This document shows positions 51,077 through 59,811 of a stretch of 64,000 bases of DNA, in pieces. Each line of letters begins with the position of its first letter. Position 1 is the first letter of the stretch. The position numbers and the translations under genes were made by a program. The stretch lies in the NCBI GenBank assembly GCA_035452965.1, contig DAOTCE010000014.1, forward strand, positions 61,012 to 125,011. The letters are read 5' to 3'. The notes beneath the pieces were generated by a model, which worked only from the letters and a program-made list of their open reading frames with translations, did no database searches and had not been told where the DNA came from. The DNA is from Candidatus Paceibacterota bacterium (lineage in GTDB: Bacteria; Verrucomicrobiota; Verrucomicrobiia; Limisphaerales; UBA8199).

Positions 51077-51334
51077 ATGGAAGCGAAGGCGAAAACGATT
51101 GATGGTTTCAGGCTGCATGAGCAGGATACCGGCTCGGCGGATGTGCAAATCGCGTTGCTCACGCAACGCATCAACCACCTGACCGAGCACCTGCAAAAGA
51201 ACAACAAGGACCACGGCTCCCGCCGCGGGCTGCTGATGATGGTCGGCAAGCGGCGCCGCTTGCTGGATTACCTGCATACCGTGGACGCAAACCGCTACCA
51301 GGCCGTTACCAAGAAGCTCAAGTTGCGCAAGTAA
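51077..51334 (+). CDS. rpsO: Ribosomal protein S15
   Basis: An 85-residue primary 16S rRNA-binding protein of the small subunit platform. The family signature is intact: TGSADVQIALLTQRINHLTEHLQ, NNKDHGSRRGLLMMVGKRRRLLDYL, and the C-terminal LR/KLKLRK helix. The length is normal (89 in E. coli). It is followed after about 210 bases by pnp, the classic rpsO-pnp order. A good sigma-70 promoter lies 47-75 bases upstream. Confidence 0.98.
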   Translation: MEAKAKTIDGFRLHEQDTGSADVQIALLTQRINHLTEHLQKNNKDHGSRRGLLMMVGKRRRLLDYLHTVDANRYQAVTKKLKLRK

Positions 51335-51484
51335 GCGCCCGCCCGGCTGCCTGCCCTTCCGAAGCTGTTGAAGTGGAGGTCTGGGCCGGACGTCCTGATC
51401 TAACTGGACTGGTAAACGCGAACAGCCCGGTTAGTTGTTTAAACCAACGCGTATGAGAAAGCTCCGTTGCCCTGGGTAATTTCG

Positions 51485-51516
51485 TTCAGTCCCGAACGAT
51501 TTCGGGATTCACTGAA
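51485..51516 (+). promoter_or_regulatory. Hairpin in the pnp leader
   Basis: ttcagtcccgaa (51485-51496) pairs with ttcgggattcactgaa (51501-51516), leaving a 4-base loop and a small bulge on the 3' side. It lies 33 bases before the pnp ATG. In E. coli the pnp leader hairpin is cut by RNase III for autoregulation; a similar role here is an inference. Confidence 0.5.
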
Positions 51517-51548
51517 GTTCCTCGGTGGCAATGGGGGGGTAGAGTATT

Positions 51549-53870
51549 ATGTCAGAAAAAGCCACAGTCCTCGTGGGGGACAAGCAACTCATTGTTGAAA
51601 CCGGAAAACTCGCCAAACAAGCCGACGGTGCTGTAACTGTTCAACTGGGCGAGACCATTGTCATCGTCGCGGCGGTCGCTGCTACCAAGGCCAAACCAGG
51701 CCAGGAGTTCTTTCCGCTAACGGTGGATTATCGCGAAAAGGCGGCATCGGCTGGCAAATTCCCCGGCGGCTACTTCAAGCGCGAAGGTCGCCCGACGGAA
51801 AAGGAGATCCTTACCTCTCGCCTCATTGACCGGCCCATTCGGCCGCTGTTTCCCAAGGGATGGTATAACGAAGTCCAGGTCCAATGCATCGTCCTGAGCG
51901 CCGACGGCGAAAACGACCCCGATATGTTGGCGGTCCTGGGGGCATCTGCCGCCCTGATGGTCAGCGACATTCCCTGGGCCGGCCCGTTGGGCGGGGTGCG
52001 GGTCGGGCGCGTTGGCGGTCAGTTTGTCGCCAATCCCACTCACAGCCAGATGCTCGAAAGCGACCTGGACTTGGTCTACGTCGGCAATGAATCGGACCTC
52101 GTAATGTATGAGGGCTCGGCCAAGGAAATCAGCGAGGCGGACTTCAACGCGGCCCTCAAGTTTGGGCAGGAGGCAATCCAGCCGGCTATCGCAGCCCAAA
52201 AGGAATTGGCGGCTCGCGCCGGCAAGCCCAAGCGCCAGATCACTCTCAACGTAGTTCCCGACGATATCCTCAAGGAAGCCAAATCGTTGGCGGGCGACCG
52301 GATCATCACCGCCCTGCTCACGCCCGGCAAACTCGCTCGCGAAGGGGCGGTTGCGGCTATCACCGAGGAGGTCGGCAAGAAACTCGTCGAGAAGTTTGGC
52401 GAGGAGAAGGTGACCGAGTTTGTGCTTAAGGACGCGTTCTACTATATCCAGAAGGAGGCGGTTCGCGGCCTGATTATGAACCAGGGCAAGCGCCTGGATG
52501 GCCGCGACTTTGAGACGGTCCGGCCCATCGTCAGCGAGGTTGGCATGCTGCCGCGAGCGCACGGCTCCGCCATGTTCCAGCGCGGCGAAACCCAAGCCAT
52601 GACGCTGTGTACGCTCGGCACGGGCGAGGATGCTCAGGAATTCGATGCCTACACCGGCGGCGCGACTGAGAAGAAATTCATCCTGCACTACAATTTCCCG
52701 AACTTCTCCGTCGGCGAGACCGGGCGCATCAGCGGTCCGGGCAGGAGGGAGATCGGGCACGGCGCCCTGGCCGAACGCTCGCTTGAACCCATGGTCCCGG
52801 TAGCGACTTACCCCTATTCTGTCCGCATCACCGCCGAGATCATGGAGTCCAACGGCTCCTCCTCGATGGCGACGGTGTGCGGCGGCTGCCTGGCGCTCAT
52901 GGACGCAGGTGTGCCGATGATCCGACCAGTGGGCGGTGTCAGCATCGGCCTATGCACCGAGCATGATGCCCAGAACAAGATCGCGAGCTACAAGCTGCTG
53001 ACCGACATCATCGGCTGGGAAGACGCATTCTGCGACATGGACTGCAAGATCGCCGGCACCGAGAAAGGCATTACTGGCTTCCAGCTTGACCTCAAGCTGC
53101 CGGGCATTCCGCATAGCATTATGGCCGAGGCGGTGGAAAAGGCGCGCGTGGCGCGATTGCACGTGCTGGCGGAGATGGCCAAGACCCTGTCCGCCCCGCG
53201 CTCGGAGATCAGCAAGTATGCGCCGCGCATCACGACGGTGAAGATCAACCCTGAGAAAATCGGCCTGCTCATCGGCCCCGGCGGCAAGAACATCAAGAAG
53301 CTCGTCGAGGAATCTGGTTGTGAAATCAACATTGATGACGATGGCACCGTCAACATCTACTCAGTCTCCGCCGAGGGGATGAAGATTGCCGTTGATGCCA
53401 TTACGGGCATGACCGCCGAAGCCGAAATCAACAAGATCTACCGCGGCAAGGTCGTCACCATCAAAGAGTTTGGCGCGTTTGTTGAATTTCTGCCGGGTAA
53501 GGATGGCCTGGTGCACATCAGCGAGCTGGCCAACTTCCGTGTCAAACAGACTGAAGACATTGTCAAACTCGGCGACGAAATCTGGGTCAAATGCCTCGGC
53601 GTGGATGAAAAGGGCCGCGTGCGGCTATCCCGCCGGGCTGCCATGGCGGAACGCGACCAGCAAATGGGCGGCGCCCCCGCCGAGGGTGCCCCAACCGACC
53701 AGGGCGACCAGCCCGCCGAGGGGGCCGATCAGGGCCAACCTCGTGAAGGCGGCGAGCCGCGCGGCGACCGCGGCGACTACCGTGGTGGCGAGCGTGGCGA
53801 GCGCCGAGGGGGCGACCGCGGACCGCGGCGGGACCGCGGCGGACGGCACGGTCGGCCCGACCGGAGATAA
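51549..53870 (+). CDS. pnp: Polyribonucleotide nucleotidyltransferase (PNPase)
   Basis: A 773-residue phosphorolytic 3'-5' exoribonuclease that degrades mRNA. Two RNase PH folds: the first with FFPLTVDYREKAASAGKFPGGYFKREGRPTEKEILTSRLIDRPIRPLFP, the second with FSVGETGRISGPGRREIGHGALAERSL and the catalytic SNGSSSMATVCGG region. Then KH (KIGLLIGPGGKNIKKL) and S1 (YRGKVVTIKEFGAFVEFLPGKDGLVHISEL) RNA-binding domains. After residue 690 comes a tail of Gly, Arg and Asp with many R-G and R-G-G units (GDRGDYRGGERGER type), longer than in E. coli; such tails bind RNA or other proteins. It follows rpsO and a leader hairpin. Confidence 0.98.
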   Translation: MSEKATVLVGDKQLIVETGKLAKQADGAVTVQLGETIVIVAAVAATKAKPGQEFFPLTVDYREKAASAGKFPGGYFKREGRPTEKEILTSRLIDRPIRPLFPKGWYNEVQVQCIVLSADGENDPDMLAVLGASAALMVSDIPWAGPLGGVRVGRVGGQFVANPTHSQMLESDLDLVYVGNESDLVMYEGSAKEISEADFNAALKFGQEAIQPAIAAQKELAARAGKPKRQITLNVVPDDILKEAKSLAGDRIITALLTPGKLAREGAVAAITEEVGKKLVEKFGEEKVTEFVLKDAFYYIQKEAVRGLIMNQGKRLDGRDFETVRPIVSEVGMLPRAHGSAMFQRGETQAMTLCTLGTGEDAQEFDAYTGGATEKKFILHYNFPNFSVGETGRISGPGRREIGHGALAERSLEPMVPVATYPYSVRITAEIMESNGSSSMATVCGGCLALMDAGVPMIRPVGGVSIGLCTEHDAQNKIASYKLLTDIIGWEDAFCDMDCKIAGTEKGITGFQLDLKLPGIPHSIMAEAVEKARVARLHVLAEMAKTLSAPRSEISKYAPRITTVKINPEKIGLLIGPGGKNIKKLVEESGCEINIDDDGTVNIYSVSAEGMKIAVDAITGMTAEAEINKIYRGKVVTIKEFGAFVEFLPGKDGLVHISELANFRVKQTEDIVKLGDEIWVKCLGVDEKGRVRLSRRAAMAERDQQMGGAPAEGAPTDQGDQPAEGADQGQPREGGEPRGDRGDYRGGERGERRGGDRGPRRDRGGRHGRPDRR

Positions 53871-54209
53871 TCCGCGCCCAAACCTCTGTACACGAATGGA
53901 GCGCGGATATAGTTGTCCGCCTCCATATTCATGCATGGGAAGCCCTCGCAGGGCGGTATTCTCCGCGTCAATCTGTTCCATCCCGAATTCTTGCAGGGAG
54001 AGGTCGAAGGACAGAAGCGCTGTGACGAGGCCGCTTACTCATCCATCCTGCCCTCATATGCACGGGTGCCTGCTTGCGCGGGTCACATCGGTCCGCAAAG
54101 TAGGTTTCGATGAGAGATGGTTAACTACTGGGCGAGTCCGATGTGGGCTTGACGTTTGGCGTCCTCTTGACCCACACTAGCCGCAATAGTGTGCGAACGT
54201 ACTGAACTC
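53871..54209. other. Intergenic region between pnp and the response regulator
   Basis: About 340 bases with nothing recognisable beyond short dyads near 53900; no promoter was certain. Confidence 0.5.
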
Positions 54210-54647
54210 ATGATGGCCAAAAAAGTACTGGTAGTCGAAGATGACAAAGTCACGCAGAAGCTGATCGCGGACACTCTAAGGTCCGCAGGCTACGAAGTCG
54301 CAACGGCCTACGATGGCGCCACCGCGGTTGCAAGCGCTCGGGAACACGAGCCGGACTTGGTTACCTTGGACATCCAACTGGCCAAGAATTCGCCCAGTGA
54401 TTCCTGGGACGGATTCAGCGTGGCTACCTGGTTGCGGCGGATGGGCGTCAGCAAGTTGAAACCCGCGATTATCGTGGTTTCCGGGCTGGACCCGGGCAAC
54501 ATCATCGAGAGTGCCGCTGAAGTCGGCGCGTACACTTTCCTGCCCAAGCCGTTCACCAAGCAAAAACTGCTGGATGTTGTCGCCGCGGCGCTGAAAACAG
54601 CAGCCGAGGCTACCCAGCATCAGCCCGAACCGCCAGGTCCGACCTGA
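54210..54647 (+). CDS. Single-domain response regulator
   Basis: A 145-residue CheY-like receiver with phospho-acceptor D54 in LVTLDIQLA, the acidic pair in VVEDD near the N-terminus, and the lysine in FLPKPF. The D-x-x loop holds an unusual insertion, AKNSPSDSWDG, after the phospho-site. The C-terminal 20 residues are an acidic, Pro-rich tail. No output domain, so it probably acts by protein-protein contact. The frame can start at 54189, but ATG 54210 (or 54213) gives the usual receiver N-terminus. No kinase is adjacent. Confidence 0.88.
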   Translation: MMAKKVLVVEDDKVTQKLIADTLRSAGYEVATAYDGATAVASAREHEPDLVTLDIQLAKNSPSDSWDGFSVATWLRRMGVSKLKPAIIVVSGLDPGNIIESAAEVGAYTFLPKPFTKQKLLDVVAAALKTAAEATQHQPEPPGPT

Positions 54648-54866
54648 GAGAGTCGCTTAAGGCAACAAGCGTGACTGAGACTGCGAATCCAGCAGGGGCA
54701 GAACGTCCGGGGTGAAGGTTCAGAATGCTGACCAGAGGCGGCAGGTGCGGCTATTCCCCGGTGAAGTGGAGCGCCGAACGTCTCCAGTGGGAAACTCGCG
54801 TCCTCAGCGCGCAGGCGATGGTTTGGGTCATCGGGACGCAGGGCAATCCCTCGCAGGCGAAGCGCC

Positions 54867-57023
54867 TCATTGGACATAGGGGTTGAACGGCCGCAAATTC
54901 CACTCCTCGACGAGCGCCTTTGGGATTTCATCCAGGAAGCGGGACGGCTCCTGGAGCATGTCCCCGCTGCCGCCACGGCCGGCGCGAATCAGCGGGTAGC
55001 TCAGGTAAAGTTCGTTTCGTGCGCGGGTGATGGCCACATACATCAGCCGGCGCTCTTCCTCTTCGCCCTCTTGTGTGTCCAAGGACCGATCGGAAGGGAA
55101 CAACCCGTCGCAGAGCATGATCACGAACACCACGTCAAACTCCAGCCCCTTGGCCTGGTGAATCGTCGAAAGCCGCAACCGTTCATCGTCGGCTGCCGCC
55201 GGTTGTTCGTCTTCCGCTTCAAGGTTCGTCAGTAGCGCAAGCTGGGTGAGAAAGTCCTCCAGCGTGGAGAATTGCCGCGCGAAGACGGCCAACTGCTCAA
55301 GGTCTTCCAGCCGCGAGCGGTAGTTCGCATAGTTCTCCTTGAGGTAGTCCTCATAACCGGCCTCAATCACCAACCCGATCATCCGAGAGGCGTTGCGGCG
55401 AACTTCTGCCGCCTCCAATTGGGCGATGGTTGCCACAAACTGCGTCCAGGCCGCAGCCGCCTTCTTCGGCACGACGGCGGCACAGATCTGCAGCCGCTTG
55501 GCAAGGAAAGACGGCGAGGCGGGTTGTGTGGGGTTTGCTGCGGCTTGCGTGAGTGAGGACGCGTCAACGGTGGGGAGCGAGGGTTCAGCTTTCGGAACGG
55601 CTCGCAGGCTGCGGATTTCCTTTGGCCGTTGGCTTTCTGATTCCGGATATCGCGACTCCCCTTCCGTCTGTGCGGCAAACGCCTGCCACAGCCTGGCCGC
55701 GCCCCTGCCGCCGATGCCTGGCAACAACTGCGCCAGCCGTTTGAATGAAAGCTCGTCGCGCGGGTTGGCCGCCAGCTTCAGGTAAGCCGTCGCATCCTTG
55801 ATGTGCGCCTGCTCGAAGAAGCGGATGCCGCTGGTGATGCTGAAGGGGATGTTGCGGCGGGTCAGTTCGAGTTGCAGCTCCAGCGCGTGGAAATGCGAGC
55901 GATACAACACCGCCATCCTATTTAAGTCTCCCCCTTCTTCGCGCAGTTCCAGCACACGCTGCGCGACGAATGCTGCCTGTTCCGCCGCGTCGCTGCATAC
56001 CACCGTTATCGGCCTCGGTCCAGCCGGGCGTGCCGGCGCGAGTTCCTTGGCGAACTGTTGCACGTTGGCGGTGATCGCCGCGTTGGCCACCTGCAATATC
56101 TCCGGCGTGCTGCGGTAGTTGGTCTCAATCTTGTAGACCTTTGCTCCCGGATAGCGATCCGGGAACTTCAGGATGTTCTGGAAATTGGCGCCGCGCCAGG
56201 CGTAGATGCTTTGCGCGTCATCCCCCACCACCATCACATTCTGGTGCCGCGCCGCCAGCAGGTCGATCAGATCGCTTTGCAGCTTGTTGGTGTCCTGGTA
56301 TTCGTCCACCAGGATGAACTGGAACCGGCGCTGGTACTGTTCGCGCACCTCCTCTTGCTCCTGCATGAGCCTAAGCCAGAGCGACAGCAGGTCGTCGAAG
56401 TCCATCGCGTTGGTGGCCCGCTTCCGCGCCGCGTAACGCTGCTGGATGCCCGTAATCTGAGCCGCAAGCTGCTCGAAGTAGCCGTAATGGCGACTCAGCA
56501 CCTCCGCGGTAGTTTGGTGTGTATTGACGGCCAGCGAGAAGATATCGCCCAACACTTCGGCCTTCGGGAACCGGGTCGCCTTGATATCCACGTCCGACTC
56601 CGCCACGCAAGTGGTGATCAGGTGCTTGGCGTCCTCGCGGTCCATGATGCTGAAGTCCCGCTGGTAACCCAGGAGCTCTGCGTGCCGGCGCAGCACGCGG
56701 TTACCTATCGAATGAAAGGTCCCGCCCCACAGCGAAGCCAGCTCCTGCCCCAGCAAGTCCGCCACCCGCCGCATCATTTCCTTGGCCGCCTTGTTGGTGA
56801 AAGTCAGCAGCAGCACGCGCTCGGGCGAAATCCCCTGCTCCAACAGATAGGCCACGCGGTAGGTCAGTGTCCGGGTCTTGCCGGAACCGGCTCCCGCGAT
56901 CACTAGTGCGGGTCCCGGTGGCGCCGTCACCGCGGCGTACTGTTGCGCGTTTAGTTCGCGCGCGTAGTCAATCTGCAAGTGGACCGGCGCCCGGAACGGT
57001 TGCAGCACATACTCGCGTGACAT
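54867..57023 (-). CDS. UvrD/Rep/PcrA-type superfamily 1 helicase
   Basis: A 718-residue 3'-5' DNA helicase. Motifs: Q-motif region LNAQQYAAV, Walker A AGAGSGKTRTLTYR, LTFTNKAAKEMMRRV, GTFHSIGNRVLRR, Walker B ILVDEYQDTN, VVGDDAQSIYAWRGA, NYRSTPEIL, and C-terminal LSTIHQAKGLEFDVVFV with RRLMYVAITRARNELYLSYP. In the second accessory domain an insertion of about 50 residues (EGESRYPESESQRPKEIRSL and onward, rich in Ser, Pro and Ala) breaks the usual alignment; it looks like translated repeat DNA and a spacer. Which of UvrD, Rep or PcrA it corresponds to cannot be told. Confidence 0.93.
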   Translation of the reverse strand: MSREYVLQPFRAPVHLQIDYARELNAQQYAAVTAPPGPALVIAGAGSGKTRTLTYRVAYLLEQGISPERVLLLTFTNKAAKEMMRRVADLLGQELASLWGGTFHSIGNRVLRRHAELLGYQRDFSIMDREDAKHLITTCVAESDVDIKATRFPKAEVLGDIFSLAVNTHQTTAEVLSRHYGYFEQLAAQITGIQQRYAARKRATNAMDFDDLLSLWLRLMQEQEEVREQYQRRFQFILVDEYQDTNKLQSDLIDLLAARHQNVMVVGDDAQSIYAWRGANFQNILKFPDRYPGAKVYKIETNYRSTPEILQVANAAITANVQQFAKELAPARPAGPRPITVVCSDAAEQAAFVAQRVLELREEGGDLNRMAVLYRSHFHALELQLELTRRNIPFSITSGIRFFEQAHIKDATAYLKLAANPRDELSFKRLAQLLPGIGGRGAARLWQAFAAQTEGESRYPESESQRPKEIRSLRAVPKAEPSLPTVDASSLTQAAANPTQPASPSFLAKRLQICAAVVPKKAAAAWTQFVATIAQLEAAEVRRNASRMIGLVIEAGYEDYLKENYANYRSRLEDLEQLAVFARQFSTLEDFLTQLALLTNLEAEDEQPAAADDERLRLSTIHQAKGLEFDVVFVIMLCDGLFPSDRSLDTQEGEEEERRLMYVAITRARNELYLSYPLIRAGRGGSGDMLQEPSRFLDEIPKALVEEWNLRPFNPYVQ
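55515..55665 (-). repeat. In-frame low-complexity insertion in the UvrD-like gene
   Basis: The stretch translates to a Ser/Pro/Ala/Thr-rich peptide and contains ccggatatcgcgactc, similar to the ggatatcgg-type intergenic repeat. Bounds are approximate. Confidence 0.45.
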
Positions 57024-57158
57024 TCCTCAACCGTAGTCACCCCTGCCGCTGTTGTCGAACCGCGAATTGTTTCACTCTTACTCCGACACTGCCGGCCAAA
57101 GAGATTGCGGAGCAAAGCCAGTGTTGAAGCGGCCCTTGAATTCCATTAGAGTAGGCTT

Positions 57159-58922
57159 GTGATTGCGTTGGATGAACAGCAACAGGCAGGCACCTCGCCA
57201 GCTCCGATCGAGGACATTCAGAAGGACTGGATGGAGCTGAAACTGAGGGTGGAGCAGCTGGAAGCCGTCCGTGGGGCGCTGGAACAGGAGAACAAGACGC
57301 TGCGCGCTTTGCTGGAGCGCGCGATTGACCATCGGCAGAAATCGCATAGCGAGCTGGTGCTCATTCTGACCACACTGGTGAGCAAGCTGCCGCTCAATGA
57401 TGTCGGAGTGATCGTCTCGAAGCTGGTCGAGCACAACACCAATGTCAGCCAGGTGCTGGCGGGCTTAACCAAAGGCACGGCCGAGGGGGACTTGCCGCAG
57501 CCCGAGATACTGAAGACCCTGGACCAGGCAAAGCGTGATCTCCTGGCTGCGCTCAAACAGACGACCGAGGAACTGACCAGGCTCGATCCGCCCCTGGAGC
57601 GGGAATTGCTGGAGTCGGTGAGCGCCGACCCGGAACTGGCCTTCTCGCCGCGGATGGTGCGGGCCAGCCGTTGCTTCGCCAAAGGCCAGGTGCCACGGGA
57701 GCGGGTGATCCGGGAGTTCGGTGAAGAGGCCTTAATCTGCTTCAAGGATATGACCACCGATCCAAAGCTCAACCCGCGCCCTAAGCCCGAGGAAATCGTG
57801 CTGGCCTTTCGGGACGATTTTGAAGCCCTGTTTCAACAACAGGCCACCCTGTTGCCAAACAAGCGACCGCGCCTGGAGGCGCTATTCCACCAGATTCAGA
57901 AGAGCAAAGCCTCCACGGACCAGGCCCGCGCGCAGAAGAGCGCCTTCCAGCGGCTGTCGTTTGTTATCGAGCTGCTTCACTACTACGAACACCAGGACAC
58001 GGTACCGCCGGACGTGGTTTTTGCGCAGCGCTTGCCGGCTTTGGTGGAGCAGCTGGGAGTCGCCGGCCCTCAGGCGCTGTTGGATGAGAAGCTGATCCAG
58101 CAAGTCGAGACCTTGTTGGCCTTCGTCGTCAGCCCTGACCATCGGCTCATGATTGTCAACAACGTCGGCAAGAGCGGCGGAGTCCGGAAGACGCTCAAAT
58201 ACGTACTGCAGTTGCGCGGCGACCGGGTGGATGATCTGCCGCGGGTTCTGACCGAGTTCGTGCGCCATCTAATTCCATCGCCGCCGGGGAAGCCACCGAC
58301 GCCCCAGGCGTTGGCAGCGCTCCTGCGGCTGTTAGGCCCCGAAGTGCAGCGCCAGGTGGCCAAGACCATCCTGACATGTGATCGGATTCCAAAGGCTGAC
58401 GCCGAGGCCCTCGGCAAAGCGGTTGGAGCAGAGTTGGGATTGAAAGGTCTGGAGGAGGAAACGCGCGGGCAGTACGCGCTGGCGCCGGAGACGGAACGCC
58501 AATTGGCGTGGGCCAAGATCAAGGAGCTCATCGTGAAGCGAACAGACGCGGCGGCCGTTGCCAGTGTGCTGCGAGACCGTTTGCACGCGAAGTATAATGC
58601 CGATGAGCTCCGCCAGAGCTGGATCACGCTCACTGATGCCGACCCCATGTCGTTAATCCGAATTTGCTGCCAATTGCCGTTTCGCGCGGACGGAAAGACC
58701 GATCCCATCGCGCGCACAATGATGGAAACCTACGTGACGCGTCTCACACATGAAAAGTACTCGGACACGTATCAGAAGGTCGTCAATAGCCTGCGGACCA
58801 TGTTCCATGCGAAACCTGACAGTCCAACCCTGCTCAACTTTCTGGCCCTGGTGAAATGGGCCAGCCCGGAGGCGGCGACCAAGCTGTGTTCCGATGTCGG
58901 TATGCCGCAACCAATCCACTAA
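57159..58922 (+). CDS. Large coiled-coil/helical protein of unknown function
   Basis: A 587-residue soluble protein starting at GTG 57159. An N-terminal coiled coil (about 25-60: WMELKLRVEQLEAVRGALEQENKTLRALLERAI) is followed by an all-helical body with ELVLILTTLVSKLPLNDVGVIVSKLVEHN and repeated hydrophobic helices such as FVIELLHYYEHQDTVPPDVVFAQRLPALVEQLG. No known domain or catalytic motif is recognised, and no signal or membrane segment is seen. The helix density suggests a scaffold or alpha-solenoid, perhaps HEAT-like. It stands between divergent uvrD-like and downstream tdk genes. Confidence 0.75.
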   Translation: MIALDEQQQAGTSPAPIEDIQKDWMELKLRVEQLEAVRGALEQENKTLRALLERAIDHRQKSHSELVLILTTLVSKLPLNDVGVIVSKLVEHNTNVSQVLAGLTKGTAEGDLPQPEILKTLDQAKRDLLAALKQTTEELTRLDPPLERELLESVSADPELAFSPRMVRASRCFAKGQVPRERVIREFGEEALICFKDMTTDPKLNPRPKPEEIVLAFRDDFEALFQQQATLLPNKRPRLEALFHQIQKSKASTDQARAQKSAFQRLSFVIELLHYYEHQDTVPPDVVFAQRLPALVEQLGVAGPQALLDEKLIQQVETLLAFVVSPDHRLMIVNNVGKSGGVRKTLKYVLQLRGDRVDDLPRVLTEFVRHLIPSPPGKPPTPQALAALLRLLGPEVQRQVAKTILTCDRIPKADAEALGKAVGAELGLKGLEEETRGQYALAPETERQLAWAKIKELIVKRTDAAAVASVLRDRLHAKYNADELRQSWITLTDADPMSLIRICCQLPFRADGKTDPIARTMMETYVTRLTHEKYSDTYQKVVNSLRTMFHAKPDSPTLLNFLALVKWASPEAATKLCSDVGMPQPIH

Positions 58923-59135
58923 CCGCGATTGCCAGCCAGTGCGAACGGCGTTGTGCTGCTGTCATCCCGGAAGTGCCCTGGCGTGGTCCTCATGTTCATG
59001 TGGTAACACGCTGTAGTCGCAGTCGTTATGGGGTGTTTTCATTCGACTCAAGACTGACACGCTCATACCCGCCCACAAACGACGGCTTGCTTGGGCGTTG
59101 AGCAGCGTCACCCGGGGTGCTACAAATGGCCGCAC

Positions 59136-59708
59136 ATGAAGAACACCACCGGCTCGATTGAAGTCATCACCGGCTCAATGTTTTGCGGCAAGACGGATGA
59201 ACTCATTCGCCGCTTGCGGCGCGCGACTATTGCTCGTCAGCAGGTTCAGGTCTTCAAACCTGCCATTGACAATCGCTTCGCCTTGGAAAAAGTGACCTCC
59301 CACGCAGGCAGCGAGTATGCCGCCCAGCCCGTGCCCAATGCGCGCATGATCCTGGAGCGGCTGAACACCCCCACCACGGTCGTGGGCATTGATGAAGCGC
59401 AGTTCTTTGACGACGCTATCATTCCCCTCGCGCAACAGTTAGCCGATCGCGGCGTGCGCGTGATCATCGCCGGGCTGGACACGGACTTCCGCGGCGAGCC
59501 ATTCGGCCCCATGCCAGTGCTGATGGCCAAGGCCGACCTGGTGGACAAGCTCCATGCCATCTGTATGGTCTGCGGCGGTCTGGCCTGCCGGAGCCAGCGC
59601 CTGGTGAATGGGAAACCCGCGCGCCGCGACGACCCGGTGGTCATTGTCGGCGCGGCGGAACTATACGAAGCCCGTTGCCGTGCCCATCACGAAGTGCCAA
59701 GTCGTTAG
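59136..59708 (+). CDS. tdk: Thymidine kinase
   Basis: A 190-residue type II thymidine kinase that phosphorylates thymidine for salvage. The frame is open from 59091, but ATG 59136 (MKNTTGSIEVITGSMFCGKT) matches the family start. Walker A GSMFCGKT at 13-20; the catalytic glutamate region GIDEAQFF; zinc-binding cysteines in CMVCGG and near the C-terminus YEARCRAHH; the lasso segment LDTDFRGEPFGPMP. Complete and of typical length. No nearby nucleotide-metabolism genes. Confidence 0.95.
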   Translation: MKNTTGSIEVITGSMFCGKTDELIRRLRRATIARQQVQVFKPAIDNRFALEKVTSHAGSEYAAQPVPNARMILERLNTPTTVVGIDEAQFFDDAIIPLAQQLADRGVRVIIAGLDTDFRGEPFGPMPVLMAKADLVDKLHAICMVCGGLACRSQRLVNGKPARRDDPVVIVGAAELYEARCRAHHEVPSR

Positions 59709-59811
59709 CCACGGGATCCCAGGCCCGATCAGAAGCACAAGAAGCCCCGTTAGCCTCACCCGTTCCCGAGCGGAAGGGTTGCTCTGACTGGCAAGAAACT
59801 GTGCGGTTCTC

